From Rhodohalobacter sulfatireducens (GTDB lineage: Bacteria > Bacteroidota > Rhodothermia > Balneolales > Balneolaceae): a DNA stretch of 64,000 bases. A program made the translations under genes and the position numbers. The notes beneath the pieces are model-generated. The model was not told where the DNA came from and ran no database searches. It saw nothing but the letters and a program-made list of their open reading frames with translations. The stretch spans positions 113,159-177,158 of the forward strand of contig NZ_JAKLWS010000007.1 in assembly GCF_022012475.1 (NCBI RefSeq). The letters run 5' to 3'. How positions within the stretch are numbered: the first letter of the stretch is position 1; the number at the start of each line of letters is the position of its first letter. Of the stretch, positions 24,966-34,304 are shown one piece after another.

Positions 24966-27794
24966 ATGCCACGCCGCAACGACATTCACAAAATTTTAAT
25001 CATCGGCTCCGGACCTATTGTTATTGGCCAGGCCTGTGAATTCGATTACTCTGGAACCCAGGCTTGCCGATCTTTGAAAGACGATGGATATGAAGTTGTA
25101 CTCATCAACTCGAACCCGGCCACGATTATGACCGACCCTATGATGGCCGATTCGATCTACCTGAAGCCACTGACTACAGAATCAATCAAAGAGATTGTTG
25201 AGAAGGAAAAACCGGACGCTGTTCTTCCAACGATGGGAGGTCAAACCGGCCTGAACCTTGCCCGGGATCTCCAGCATGAAAATTTCTGGACAGACAACGG
25301 CGTCAAAGTGATTGGCGTAAATATGGATGCGGTAGACATTACCGAAGATCGTCAGCAGTTCCGGGATTTGATGGAAAAGATTGGGATTGATCAGTGTCGC
25401 AGCCGAACAGCCAATTCATTGCTCGATGCTAAAGAAATTATCGAAGAACTGGGCGGCCTTCCGATCGTCATTCGCCCTTCCTTCACACTTGGCGGAACCG
25501 GTGGCGGAATCGTATGGAATGAAGATGAGTTGGAGCGAAAAGTGTTGCGCGGACTTGAAATGAGCCCCGTACACCAGGTATTGATTGAGGAAAGTATTTT
25601 CGGCTGGAAAGAGTTTGAACTGGAGTTGCTCCGGGATGATAATGACAACGTTGTGATTGTCTGTCCGGTTGAAAACGTGGATCCCTGCGGTATTCACACA
25701 GGTGATTCTCTGACCGTGGCACCCCATCAGACACTGACGGATAAGCAGTATCAAATCCTGCGGGATAATGCCATCAAAATGATGAATTCGATTGGCGATT
25801 TTGCCGGTGGTTGTAATGTTCAGTTTGCTGTTGAGCCGGGAAGTGACCGGGTTGTGGCGATTGAGATCAACCCGAGGGTGAGTCGATCATCCGCACTGGC
25901 TTCTAAAGCAACAGGATATCCCATTGCAAAGATTGCTACCAAACTTGCCGTAGGGTACACTCTGGATGAACTTCCAAATCCAATCACTCAGGTTTCATCC
26001 GCCTGTTTTGAGCCGTCTATAGATTACGTAGTTGTGAAAATTCCACGGTTCAATTTTGAGAAATTCCACAACGTGGATGAAGAACTCACAACGCAGATGA
26101 AAGCGGTTGGAGAGGTGATGTCCATCGGCCGGACATTTCCCGAAGCTTTGAACAAAGCATGGCAATCTCTTGAGATAGGGCGATCCGGTTTAGGCGCCGA
26201 TGGTTATGCCGAGCCAGACAGAAAAGAAGTGCGCGAACGTCTCATCAAACCCTACTGGGACCGAACCCTCAACATCCGAAATGCCTTTAAATTCGGTGCT
26301 TCGGTTGAAGAGATTGCGGACATCACAAAAGTTGATCCCTGGTTTTTACAGCAGATCCGCTACATGGTGAGTCTTGAAAATAAAACGGAAGGACACACTC
26401 TCGAATCCTTCACCAAAAAAGATCTCCTGGAAGTAAAACAAGCCGGTTTTTCCGATGTACAAATTGCCTGGCTTTTAAGTAAGGCCGGAGAGAAAGTGAC
26501 CGAAAACCAAGTTCGGAAGAAGAGACTCGAGATGGGCATCAAACCAAGCTTTAAACTGGTTGATACCTGTGCTGCCGAATTTCCGGCTCAAACTCCATAC
26601 TTCTACTCTACATACGATAGCGACAATGAAAGCGAGGTTTCTGACAAGAAGAAGGTATTAATTCTCGGCAGTGGCCCAAACCGAATTGGGCAGGGGATTG
26701 AGTTTGATTATTCCTGCGTTCATGCCGTGATGGCTGCACAGGATATGGGCTATGAAGCGATTATGGTGAACTGCAACCCGGAAACTGTCTCCACTGATTT
26801 TGATATCGCCGATAAGCTCTACTTTGAACCCGTGTTCTGGGAACGAGTATTGGATATTTATGAGCATGAACAACCGGAAGGAGTTATTCTGCAAGTTGGA
26901 GGCCAAACGGCACTTAAACTTGGAAAGAAATTTGTTGAAGCCGGGATCAAGATATTCGGAACTGAATTTGAAATGATCGATTTTGCGGAAGATCGCGGCG
27001 AATTCTCAAAATTTCTCAAGAAACTCGATATACCCTTCCCTGAATATGGAACGGCCCGAAACGTAGAAGATGCAATTGAGATTGCAAGGAATATTGGCTA
27101 TCCCGTGTTGATAAGGCCAAGTTATGTTCTTGGCGGACAAGGCATGAGAATTGCCGTAAAAGAGGATGAGATGAAAGGATATGTTGATCGAATTCTACAA
27201 ACTCACCCTGAAAATGACTTCCTGATTGATAAATATCTCGATAAAGCTGTGGAGGTAGACGTAGATGCCGTATTCGATGGCAAGCAACTTCACATCGCAG
27301 GGATTATGCAGCATATTGAGCCTGCCGGTGTACACTCAGGTGATTCAACAGCCGTTCTTCCTCCCTATTCCCTTAGTGATGAAGTGATCAAAACAATTGA
27401 GGAGTACCAATACAGGATCGCGAAGAACATGAATATCATCGGATTTCTGAATGTTCAGTATGCCGTGAAAGATGAAAAGGTGTACGTATTGGAAGCCAAT
27501 CCACGCTCAACACGAACCATTCCGTTCCTGGCCAAAGCAACGCAACGCCCGGAAGCAGCCATTGCCGTAAAAGTGATGCTTGGAGCTAAGCTCACGGAAT
27601 TCGATCTGGTATCCAAGCTCAAAAACTGGGCAGTTAAAGAACCGGTATTCCCATTTGATAAGTTCCCGGAAGTGAAGAAAGAGCTCGGACCGGAAATGAA
27701 ATCAACCGGCGAAAGTATCTACTTCATGGAAAACTTCAACGACGAGCACTTCAAGAAACCGTTCGAGTTTAAAAACTTGTATTTAAGTAAATAA
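24966..27794 (+). CDS. carB: Carbamoyl-phosphate synthase, large subunit (no allosteric domain)
   Basis: CarB makes carbamoyl phosphate from bicarbonate, ammonia and two ATP. I place the start at ATG 24966 ([20 protein letters not shown]), as homologues do; the frame is open further upstream but runs through repeat sequence. Two ATP-grasp halves are clear: [15 protein letters not shown] and later [18 protein letters not shown], each with [12 protein letters not shown] / [12 protein letters not shown] and [18 protein letters not shown] / [17 protein letters not shown]. At 942 residues it ends about 30 residues after [10 protein letters not shown], where the E. coli protein continues with the ~135-residue MGS-like domain that binds UMP and ornithine. 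That regulatory domain is absent. Confidence 0.96.
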   Translation: MPRRNDIHKILIIGSGPIVIGQACEFDYSGTQACRSLKDDGYEVVLINSNPATIMTDPMMADSIYLKPLTTESIKEIVEKEKPDAVLPTMGGQTGLNLARDLQHENFWTDNGVKVIGVNMDAVDITEDRQQFRDLMEKIGIDQCRSRTANSLLDAKEIIEELGGLPIVIRPSFTLGGTGGGIVWNEDELERKVLRGLEMSPVHQVLIEESIFGWKEFELELLRDDNDNVVIVCPVENVDPCGIHTGDSLTVAPHQTLTDKQYQILRDNAIKMMNSIGDFAGGCNVQFAVEPGSDRVVAIEINPRVSRSSALASKATGYPIAKIATKLAVGYTLDELPNPITQVSSACFEPSIDYVVVKIPRFNFEKFHNVDEELTTQMKAVGEVMSIGRTFPEALNKAWQSLEIGRSGLGADGYAEPDRKEVRERLIKPYWDRTLNIRNAFKFGASVEEIADITKVDPWFLQQIRYMVSLENKTEGHTLESFTKKDLLEVKQAGFSDVQIAWLLSKAGEKVTENQVRKKRLEMGIKPSFKLVDTCAAEFPAQTPYFYSTYDSDNESEVSDKKKVLILGSGPNRIGQGIEFDYSCVHAVMAAQDMGYEAIMVNCNPETVSTDFDIADKLYFEPVFWERVLDIYEHEQPEGVILQVGGQTALKLGKKFVEAGIKIFGTEFEMIDFAEDRGEFSKFLKKLDIPFPEYGTARNVEDAIEIARNIGYPVLIRPSYVLGGQGMRIAVKEDEMKGYVDRILQTHPENDFLIDKYLDKAVEVDVDAVFDGKQLHIAGIMQHIEPAGVHSGDSTAVLPPYSLSDEVIKTIEEYQYRIAKNMNIIGFLNVQYAVKDEKVYVLEANPRSTRTIPFLAKATQRPEAAIAVKVMLGAKLTEFDLVSKLKNWAVKEPVFPFDKFPEVKKELGPEMKSTGESIYFMENFNDEHFKKPFEFKNLYLSK

Positions 27795-27848
27795 TATCGT
27801 CGACATTCATACCCAATCAAAAACGAAGAAATATAAACTTCATGAAAT

Positions 27849-27873
27849 AACTTCATCCCGGTGATGAAGTTTT
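27849..27873 (+). terminator. Terminator-like hairpin after carB
   Basis: AACTTCATC (27849-27857) and GATGAAGTT (27863-27871) pair perfectly around a five-base loop, followed by TT. The T-run is short, so termination may be partial, leaving some read-through into sbtA 12 bases further on. Confidence 0.6.
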
Positions 27874-27884
27874 AAAACTCCTAA

Positions 27885-28850
27885 TTGTCTTTCATGGATA
27901 CAATTATCACAAACCTTACTTCACCTGTCGTAATGGCATTTGTGATGGGCATTATGGTGAAAGCCATAAAAAGTGATCTTGAATTTCCACAAGTTCTCTA
28001 CAAATCCATCTCCATCTACTTATTAGTAGCAATTGGCCTGAAGGGAGGTGTTGAGCTTAGTAAAACCCCATTTTCCGAATTTATTCTACCTGCATCGGCA
28101 ACCATATTTATGGGGATTATTACACCCATCATCGCGTTCGTCATTATTCGGTATCTCGGCAAGGTAGACCTGGATAATTCAGCAGGGGTAGCCGCTCATT
28201 ATGGATCTGTCTCCATGGTTACATTCCTGGCATCCATAAGTTACCTGCAAACTGAGGGGTTGGAACCTGAGGGATTTATGCCCACCTTGCTGGCCCTTTT
28301 AGAAATCCCCGGTATTATTGTAGCGCTGATGATCCCTCTATTGCAAAAAAGTAGCAATTCATCCTTCGGAAAGGCCATGCACGAAGTTGTTACCGGTGGA
28401 AGTATTGTATTGCTGCTCGGGGGTTTAATCATTGGATTCATTGCCGGCCCTGTTAAATTCCAATCAATTGAGCCCTTTTTTGTGAATGGATTCCAGGGGG
28501 CTTTATTTCTCTTTCTTCTTGAATTAGGCATGGTGACTGCCAGGAGATTCCGAGACCTGAAAAAAGTTGGATTCTTTATCGTAGCTTTTGGTATCCTTGT
28601 CCCCATTTTGCATGGATTCCTTGCTATTCTCATTGGTTTTTGGTCGGGACTCAGCCTTGCAGGTACGGTTGTATTTGCCACAATGGTTTCAAGTGCTTCC
28701 TATATTGCAGCTCCGGCAGCCGTTCGAATTGCCCTTCCCAAGGCCAGTCCTACAATTTATCTAACTGCTTCTCTTGGAATCACTTTTCCATTTAACATCA
28801 CCATTGGAATTCCACTATATTACGCAATATCACTTTGGATTGGAGGATAA
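27885..28850 (+). CDS. sbtA: Sodium-dependent bicarbonate transporter, SbtA family
   Basis: A 321-residue permease of the SbtA (DUF897) family: about ten hydrophobic helices in two inverted halves. Marker segments are ITNLTSPVVMAFVMGIMVK at the start, SIYLLVAIGLKGGVEL, AAHYGSVSMVTFLASISYL (first half) and VFATMVSSASYIAAPAAVRI (second half), where Gly/Ser/Ala-rich stretches form the transport site. In cyanobacteria SbtA brings in bicarbonate with sodium. The next gene encodes its PII-like partner SbtB and the one after a carbonic anhydrase. It lies 90 bases after carB, whose substrate is bicarbonate. Confidence 0.93.
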   Translation: MSFMDTIITNLTSPVVMAFVMGIMVKAIKSDLEFPQVLYKSISIYLLVAIGLKGGVELSKTPFSEFILPASATIFMGIITPIIAFVIIRYLGKVDLDNSAGVAAHYGSVSMVTFLASISYLQTEGLEPEGFMPTLLALLEIPGIIVALMIPLLQKSSNSSFGKAMHEVVTGGSIVLLLGGLIIGFIAGPVKFQSIEPFFVNGFQGALFLFLLELGMVTARRFRDLKKVGFFIVAFGILVPILHGFLAILIGFWSGLSLAGTVVFATMVSSASYIAAPAAVRIALPKASPTIYLTASLGITFPFNITIGIPLYYAISLWIGG

Positions 28851-28852
28851 AC

Positions 28853-29155
28853 ATGAGTTTGGTGGAATTAGAATTAGTTACGATTATCTCTGAGCGTTTT
28901 TTAAAAGATGATATTCTTAAAATGATCGAAGAGAGGGGTTCAAAAGGACATACCATTACCGATGTTGAGGGAGAAGGTTCTCGAGGAATCAGGGCCAGTG
29001 AATGGGAAGGGAAGAATGTTAAAATCGAAACTATCGTAAACAAGGAAACCGCTAATAAAATTATCGATGAAATATCAGAACTATACTTCGAGAATTATGC
29101 GGTAATTGTTTATTCAAAAACGGTCCGCGTTGTACGAGGCGACAAGTATATTTAA
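28853..29155 (+). CDS. sbtB: PII-like regulator SbtB
   Basis: A 100-residue PII-superfamily protein beside its usual partner sbtA. The start is ATG 28853, two bases after the sbtA stop, with GGAGG six bases before; an in-frame ATG at 28835 lies inside sbtA and is less likely. The ferredoxin-like fold is seen in LVELELVTIISERFLKDDIL, a short T-loop HTITDVEGEGSRGIRASEWE, and KIETIVNKETANKIIDEISE. SbtB proteins bind adenyl nucleotides (cAMP, AMP, ATP) and gate SbtA. The C-terminus ends VVRGDKYI; the redox Cys pair found at the end of some cyanobacterial SbtB is absent. Confidence 0.9.
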   Translation: MSLVELELVTIISERFLKDDILKMIEERGSKGHTITDVEGEGSRGIRASEWEGKNVKIETIVNKETANKIIDEISELYFENYAVIVYSKTVRVVRGDKYI

Positions 29156-29189
29156 CCATTTTTTAGTACCAAAAACGGCAAGCCGCTAA

Positions 29190-29792
29190 ATGGATTCTTT
29201 ACAAAATTTACTGGAATTCAATAAATCCTGGGCTGAACGTGTTCGCTCAGAGAATCCTGAATTTTTTGAGGATCTATCCAAAGGACAGCATCCTAACTAT
29301 TTGTGGATTGGTTGTTCAGACAGCCGAGTTCCCGAAACTGAAATTGTAAAACAGCACCCCGGTGACATTTTCGTCCACAGGAATATTGCCAATCTCGTAC
29401 TCCACTCCGACATGAACAGCCAGTCTGTTCTGCAGTATGCTGTCCAGGTTTTAAAGGTTGAACACGTGATCGTATGCGGGCATTATGGTTGTGGTGGAAT
29501 CAAAGCCGCAATGGGTGATGAAAAACTCGGCCTTATCGACAACTGGCTCCGGAATATAAAGGATCTTTACGATATGAATCGTTCAGATATAGATACTCTT
29601 CCCACCGAAGCCGAAAAAGTAAATCGTCTATCCGAACTGAATGTACAGCAACAGGTACACCACGTTTGTGAAAATCCGTTTGTCCAAAAAGAATGGGCCG
29701 ATGGTCGCGAACTTTGGGTTCACGGCTGGATCTATAACATGGAAACAGGATTAATCAAAGACCTGGATGTTACAGTTGGAAAGGATGGATAA
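29190..29792 (+). CDS. Beta-class carbonic anhydrase
   Basis: A 200-residue enzyme that interconverts CO2 and bicarbonate. Zinc ligands are Cys42 (WIGCSDSRVPET), His98 and Cys101 (VIVCGHYGCGGIKAA); the catalytic Asp44-Arg46 pair is in the same first motif. HPGDIFVHRNIANLV and the segment LWVHGWIYNMETGLI are standard for the can/cynT branch. Third gene of the sbtA-sbtB-CA group, 34 bases after sbtB. No signal peptide, so it is cytoplasmic. With imported bicarbonate it would hold a bicarbonate pool for carboxylases and CarB. Confidence 0.97.
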   Translation: MDSLQNLLEFNKSWAERVRSENPEFFEDLSKGQHPNYLWIGCSDSRVPETEIVKQHPGDIFVHRNIANLVLHSDMNSQSVLQYAVQVLKVEHVIVCGHYGCGGIKAAMGDEKLGLIDNWLRNIKDLYDMNRSDIDTLPTEAEKVNRLSELNVQQQVHHVCENPFVQKEWADGRELWVHGWIYNMETGLIKDLDVTVGKDG

Positions 29793-29835
29793 CTCTACAT
29801 TGGAATTTATCCACCCAAAATTCCTCCCCCCCTCA

Positions 29836-30522
29836 CTAATGACTACACGAGTAACAGTGCTTAGGATCTGCATATGTTAATCCATCAGGCCTTTTGATCT
29901 CTTCAGAGTGTCTGCAGACTGTGCAGGACCAAATATGGCTTTGAACCTCCTTCGTTGCCAATCTACACTCAGAGCATTTCAGCCCCTGTATTTCGAATGT
30001 AATACCCCAACCCGGCATTGAACATTCCGGGCAAACCTGCTTTAACCGAAAAGCTAATCTTTTGAACAGATTTTGATATTTTTTTGCCGCTCGTTTTTCA
30101 CTGTTTCCTGACTTTGAAGTAGACTGCCCGGTATTCGAACGCTCAAAAAGCTCCAGGTTTAGCTTATCATCCAAAAAAACCAATGATTCTGCATGAATGT
30201 CCAGGAATGGTGCTACCGAATTTTTTCCAATGTAAATGGTAGTTGCAATTCCGATTGATGAATTTGTTTCTACCATTGCATTTTGTGCGAGCTTCTTAAG
30301 TTTTTCCCGGCTCCTGTATTGCATCGGAAGTTTAACTGATGAGTACATATCAGAAAAATTACGATTCGGAATTGTCTTGATAACTTCTAGGCCAATCTCC
30401 GTTTTTAGTAACTTTACAACTGTTTGATCTCCGGAATCTTCTGTTACAATTACAGCCTGTCTTCCTTTAAAAGAATCATTCGCCTTGCCCGAGAGAGTAT
30501 GCACGTATGCCATTGAATTCAT
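29836..30522 (-). CDS. DUF6671-like protein with C-terminal zinc-ribbon cysteines
   Basis: A 228-residue cytoplasmic protein. The N-half (FKGRQAVIVTEDSG, then ...GIATTIYIGKNSVAPFLD, then SLVFLDDKLNLELFE) and the C-terminal metal-binding cysteines (VCPECSMPGWG, LKCSEC, WSCTVC, ADPKHCYSCSH) match what I know of the DUF6671 family, whose usual opening (AVLATMHGKE) is altered here. Function unknown. The first ~15 codons overlap the end of the isocitrate dehydrogenase gene by 47 bases on the same strand, suggesting translational coupling; the start could be the ATG at 30513, which still overlaps. Confidence 0.65.
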   Translation of the reverse strand: MNSMAYVHTLSGKANDSFKGRQAVIVTEDSGDQTVVKLLKTEIGLEVIKTIPNRNFSDMYSSVKLPMQYRSREKLKKLAQNAMVETNSSIGIATTIYIGKNSVAPFLDIHAESLVFLDDKLNLELFERSNTGQSTSKSGNSEKRAAKKYQNLFKRLAFRLKQVCPECSMPGWGITFEIQGLKCSECRLATKEVQSHIWSCTVCRHSEEIKRPDGLTYADPKHCYSCSH

Positions 30523-31942
30523 AAAGATTTTCAGTTTTAATAATATCTATTTTTTGTTGGTCAAGACCCTGCAGCAAGTTCAAGAGATCTTTTTGTTTAA
30601 TACCGCCATTGGTTGATTGAAATCTGCATCTCCAATGGTCCGTACAAAACGTCTCATCAACACCGTCAGGCCAAACTTTAGTCCCGCGGTTAGTGAACAT
30701 TGTCAGCTCAAACTTGCCATTTGTTCCTCCTTTTAGGAGTTGAGCAAGTTTCTCCGGTTCATCAGGTTCCCAGTACACAAATACATCTACGCCTTTCAGC
30801 TCTCTCTTCTCAGAATGCGCCGGTTTTTCTGTTCCCCTGCTGTATTTCAGGTCTACATCCATTTTTGGTGCTTTTTTGGTATAAATGACCGGTTGAAGCT
30901 GAACAGGTTTTTCTCCCAATCGCTTAATCAAAGCTGCTGTAAATTCATCTGTTCCCACCTTCTTTTCTGATCTGTCGGAATGGTAAATGTCCGGTGTATG
31001 AAGACCGTCCTCCAGTGTTTTTAACCATGCATTATGTATACGTTCGGCAACCGCCGGCTGACCAATATGAACCAACATCATTAAAGCGCCATGCAATAAC
31101 CCGGACGGGTTTGCTACATTTTGTCCGGCTATATCGGGTGCAGAACCATGAATCGCTTCAAACATTGCACACTCCGTCCCTACATTTGCCGAACCTGCAA
31201 GTCCCACCGACCCGGCAATTTGTGCCGCCACATCCGAAACGATATCGCCGTAAAGATTGGGCATTACGACCACATCAAAATTCTCCGGCGTATCTGCGAG
31301 CCGTGCCGTCCCGATGTCTACAATCATATTATCTGATTCAATATTCGGGTATTCAGCAGCTACTTTTTTAAACACATCATGAAAAAGTCCGTCTGTAAGT
31401 TTCATGATATTGTCTTTCGTAAAACAGGTCACTTTCTTCCGGTTGTTCGTTCTGGCATATTCAAAAGCATATCGGACAATTCGCTCTGTTCCCGGCAATG
31501 TGATCAGTTTTAGACATTGATACACCTCAAAAGTTTGCCGGTGTTCAATTCCACCATAGGTATCTTCTTCATTCTCCCTCACGATCACCACATCCATGTC
31601 CGGATGCTTGGTCTTAACAAATGGGTGATACGACATGCAAGGCCTTACATTGGCAAACAGTCCCAGGGTCTTTCTCATCGTAACATTCAGGCTTTTCACA
31701 CCCCCTCCCTGTGGAGTTGTGATCGGTGCTTTCAGAAACACTTTATTTTTTCTGATCACCTCCCAGGAATCGGGTTCAATTCCGGCTTTCAATCCCTTTT
31801 TATAAATTTCTTCACCAATCTCTATAACCTCCGGGTTGATTTGCGCCCCTGCTTCCCGTAGAATGTCAAGAGTTGATTGCATAATCTCGGGCCCAATGCC
31901 ATCGCCGTAGGCCACGGTAATTTGCTGTTTTCCTGGCTGCAT
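30476..31942 (-). CDS. icd: Isocitrate dehydrogenase (Thermus-like, long C-terminal domain)
   Basis: A 488-residue decarboxylating dehydrogenase of the TCA cycle. The 3-isopropylmalate/isocitrate dehydrogenase fold spans ~1-340: AYGDGIGPEIMQ, LFANVRPCMSY, VIVRENEEDTYGGIEHRQ, CFTKDNIMKLTDG and NLYGDIVSDVAAQIAGS. An extra ~130-residue domain follows (GVDVFVYWEPDEPEKLAQLL ...), as in the Thermus/Rickettsia type of NADP-dependent enzyme. Cofactor choice is inferred, not proven. A DUF6671-like gene overlaps its end. A LysR regulator lies divergently 102 bases away and may control it. Confidence 0.9.
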   Translation of the reverse strand: MQPGKQQITVAYGDGIGPEIMQSTLDILREAGAQINPEVIEIGEEIYKKGLKAGIEPDSWEVIRKNKVFLKAPITTPQGGGVKSLNVTMRKTLGLFANVRPCMSYHPFVKTKHPDMDVVIVRENEEDTYGGIEHRQTFEVYQCLKLITLPGTERIVRYAFEYARTNNRKKVTCFTKDNIMKLTDGLFHDVFKKVAAEYPNIESDNMIVDIGTARLADTPENFDVVVMPNLYGDIVSDVAAQIAGSVGLAGSANVGTECAMFEAIHGSAPDIAGQNVANPSGLLHGALMMLVHIGQPAVAERIHNAWLKTLEDGLHTPDIYHSDRSEKKVGTDEFTAALIKRLGEKPVQLQPVIYTKKAPKMDVDLKYSRGTEKPAHSEKRELKGVDVFVYWEPDEPEKLAQLLKGGTNGKFELTMFTNRGTKVWPDGVDETFCTDHWRCRFQSTNGGIKQKDLLNLLQGLDQQKIDIIKTENLYEFNGIRAYSLGQGE

Positions 31943-32044
31943 ACCTTTTTGTTTTAATTAGTTTTCTATCCTTTAAATGTATTTCATTCTTTGGATTAAT
32001 ATTAATTAATTGTTTTAATAACTTTCATAAACTATACTTTATGT

Positions 32045-32953
32045 ATGAATTACACATTACATCAACTTAAAGTCTTTGCTGAAGTAGCAAAGTGCAGGAG
32101 TATCACAAAAGCGGCAGAATCGCTGCATATGACACAACCGGCTGTTTCCATTCAAATGAAGCAGTTGCAAGAATCCGTTGATATTCCTTTGATTGAGATC
32201 ATCGGGAAAAAATTGTACCTGACAGAAGCCGGAGAACGGCTCTATTCCATGCAGCAAACTATCCAGGAACACGAAGAGGCGTTCCAAGCATATACATCGG
32301 AGTTGAAGGGAGGGCTTACAGGGAATTTATCGATATCGGCGGCGTCTACTGCAAAATATTTTCTACCTTATCTATTAGGTGCATTTCAAAAGAAGTATCC
32401 AAAAGTGAAGATTACCCTGAAGGTGACCAATCGAGATGAAGTACTTCAGCATTTATACGACAATAAGTTTCAACTGGCAATATTAACACAACTCCCGGAC
32501 GACTCGACGATCATTTCCAATCCATTTTTGATCAATCCTTTAGTCATGGCTTGTCCTCCCGATTATCCCCTTTTAAACAAAAAAAATCTAACTCTGAAGG
32601 ATTTAAAAGATGAGACTTTTATTTTTCGAGAACCCGGCTCCGGTACGCGCATGGTGATGGAGAGGTTATTGAAAGAAGCCGTGATAGAACCCACAATTGC
32701 CATGGAGCTTGGGACCAACGAAGCGGTTAAGCAGGCAATTATGGCCGGAATTGGAATCTCTCTCATTTCTAAATTAAGCATGTACTCTGAGTTAGACACA
32801 GGAACAATAGATGAACTCCATTTAAAAGAATTTCCGGTTACAACTCACTGGCATACTTTATATCGAAAGAGTAAAGTAAATACGCGTGTTATTAAGAATT
32901 TTCTTGATTTCCTGCAGCAAGACAACCTCACAGACATACTACCTTCAAACTAA
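32045..32953 (+). CDS. LysR-family transcriptional regulator (CbbR/CmpR-like branch)
   Basis: A 302-residue regulator. Winged helix-turn-helix at ~1-60 (LHQLKVFAEVAKCRSITKAA ... TQPAVSIQMKQLQESVDIPL), then the effector-binding domain (LSISAASTAKYFLPYLLGAF ... FREPGSGTRMVMERLLKEA ... GTNEAVKQAIMAGIGISLIS). The layout is closest to CbbR/RbcR/CmpR proteins, which control carbon fixation or bicarbonate uptake. With sbtA-sbtB-CA about 2.3 kb away, a role in carbon supply is possible. It is divergent from icd, with an AT-rich 102-base gap containing the near-palindrome ATTAATATTAATTAAT, a plausible T-N11-A type site. Target genes are inferred only. Confidence 0.9.
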   Translation: MNYTLHQLKVFAEVAKCRSITKAAESLHMTQPAVSIQMKQLQESVDIPLIEIIGKKLYLTEAGERLYSMQQTIQEHEEAFQAYTSELKGGLTGNLSISAASTAKYFLPYLLGAFQKKYPKVKITLKVTNRDEVLQHLYDNKFQLAILTQLPDDSTIISNPFLINPLVMACPPDYPLLNKKNLTLKDLKDETFIFREPGSGTRMVMERLLKEAVIEPTIAMELGTNEAVKQAIMAGIGISLISKLSMYSELDTGTIDELHLKEFPVTTHWHTLYRKSKVNTRVIKNFLDFLQQDNLTDILPSN

Positions 32954-33161
32954 GAAACATACTTTTTTTGCGGCTAAAATCATCTCTTGTTTTCCTTTCA
33001 TCGACCGTCACTTCAAACTGACTGAAATAGATATTTTTTCAAAATGAAGTTTTTGGGAGATCCACAGTCTTTAAAATTGTACTTTTTTGGCGGTCTCAGT
33101 AGTTCCCTTTAAGAATCACGATTATTTAGATAAAAGAACTCTTGACTCAAACCATATTTAT

Positions 33162-34109
33162 TCAATTCAGTTGATTCATGCACACACTTTGCAATGCCCG
33201 TATATCCTCTTCCGTCAGTTCAAGGTCTCGCCGGTTTTGCTGCTCCATCAGTTCGTGCATTACAGATTCAGGGTTTGATACATGTGTGATCCCCAGCGCA
33301 TGCCCCAACTCATGGGCAATAACCAACCGAAGTTCATTTTTGTCCAGGAAGTGATAGATGTTGATTGTACGGCTGTTGTTTGTCCATTCATATGCTCCCT
33401 GTGTAAATTTTCTTGTCCCCGTAAACTGACGATTGTACTCATCCACCAGCCGATTTTTTGCTTCAACTTTTGAATTCAAAAATGTGATCTTGTCACTTAA
33501 TTCAGCCGCTTTCCGTTTTAATGTCCGTTCAGTTCTTTTAAGATCCAACTTTACCTGATCAATTTCTGCTTTTCGACGTTCGAATCGTTTCAGATCTTCC
33601 TTGTTAAATCCAGCCTGCTCATTCTTTTGTCTGACCCATTCATTCAAACGATCGATCGATTCCTGAAGCTCACGTGAATCCTCATCATACTTTTGTACTT
33701 CCAGCTCGTACTCCTCATTCATGCGAGTGTATTCATTCTCCAGCACAGTTATACTAAACTCTTCGTTCTCCAACCGGTCTCTATACTGTCTCTCGCGATC
33801 GATCAGTTGTTGCTCTTCCGCATACACCAGGTTCAGTGCAATCTCTCCCTCTTCATCATATTGAATAATTGTTGTATCGGCAGCATCTGACCAAACCTGT
33901 GCCACTTCTTTCATTAAACTTATTAACTCCTCTTTTGTGATTGAAAAACGCTCGTCAATATCGCCTACATGAAAAGTAATTGGTTCGGAGCATGGAGTTT
34001 TAACCTGCGGCCCGCCATCAAACTGACCCGTACCCATCATAAATAGCAGTATTACAACAAAAGCGGCTATCATCCACTGAACAGCTTTAAATTGAAAAAT
34101 TTGCATCAT
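33162..34109 (-). CDS. Membrane-anchored matrixin-type metalloprotease with inserted coiled coil
   Basis: A 315-residue protein anchored by an N-terminal helix (AVQWMIAAFVVILLFMMGTG). The metzincin zinc motif HELGHALGITH is at 266-276, with the Met-turn (PESVMHEL, Met284) after it, as in matrixins. Between the first half of the protease fold (~38-95, KTPCSEPITFHVGDIDERFS ... EIALNLVYAEE) and the catalytic helix lies a ~125-residue heptad-rich coiled coil (~97-225). Most matrixins have no such insert. It is probably periplasmic, and the coil may set its distance from the membrane. Operator-like inverted repeats lie upstream (34194-34259). Confidence 0.85.
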   Translation of the reverse strand: MMQIFQFKAVQWMIAAFVVILLFMMGTGQFDGGPQVKTPCSEPITFHVGDIDERFSITKEELISLMKEVAQVWSDAADTTIIQYDEEGEIALNLVYAEEQQLIDRERQYRDRLENEEFSITVLENEYTRMNEEYELEVQKYDEDSRELQESIDRLNEWVRQKNEQAGFNKEDLKRFERRKAEIDQVKLDLKRTERTLKRKAAELSDKITFLNSKVEAKNRLVDEYNRQFTGTRKFTQGAYEWTNNSRTINIYHFLDKNELRLVIAHELGHALGITHVSNPESVMHELMEQQNRRDLELTEEDIRALQSVCMNQLN

Positions 34110-34193
34110 TTAATTTGATCTCAGTCAAACGAATAAAGAAAATAGACATTGATTGAACTATTTGTCAGGATTCTAATAATTCACATTTAATTT

Positions 34194-34259
34194 AACGTTC
34201 GTTCGAAATAAGTTTTTTACATAACGTCAGTTTATTCATTTTTATCTTGAACTGACGTT
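34194..34259. promoter_or_regulatory. Operator-like inverted repeats upstream of the matrixin gene
   Basis: AACGTCAGTT (34223-34232) and AACTGACGTT (34250-34259) form a perfect 10-base inverted repeat with a 17-base spacer. Each half is itself near-palindromic around ACGT, and a related AACGTTCGTT lies at 34194-34203. Such AACT-ACGT-AGTT words recall TetR-type operators. No TetR gene is in this window. Confidence 0.5.
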
Positions 34260-34304
34260 AGTTTAATATTCTAAGAGTAGCTTTATTAAAAAAACTGTTA
34301 AAAT

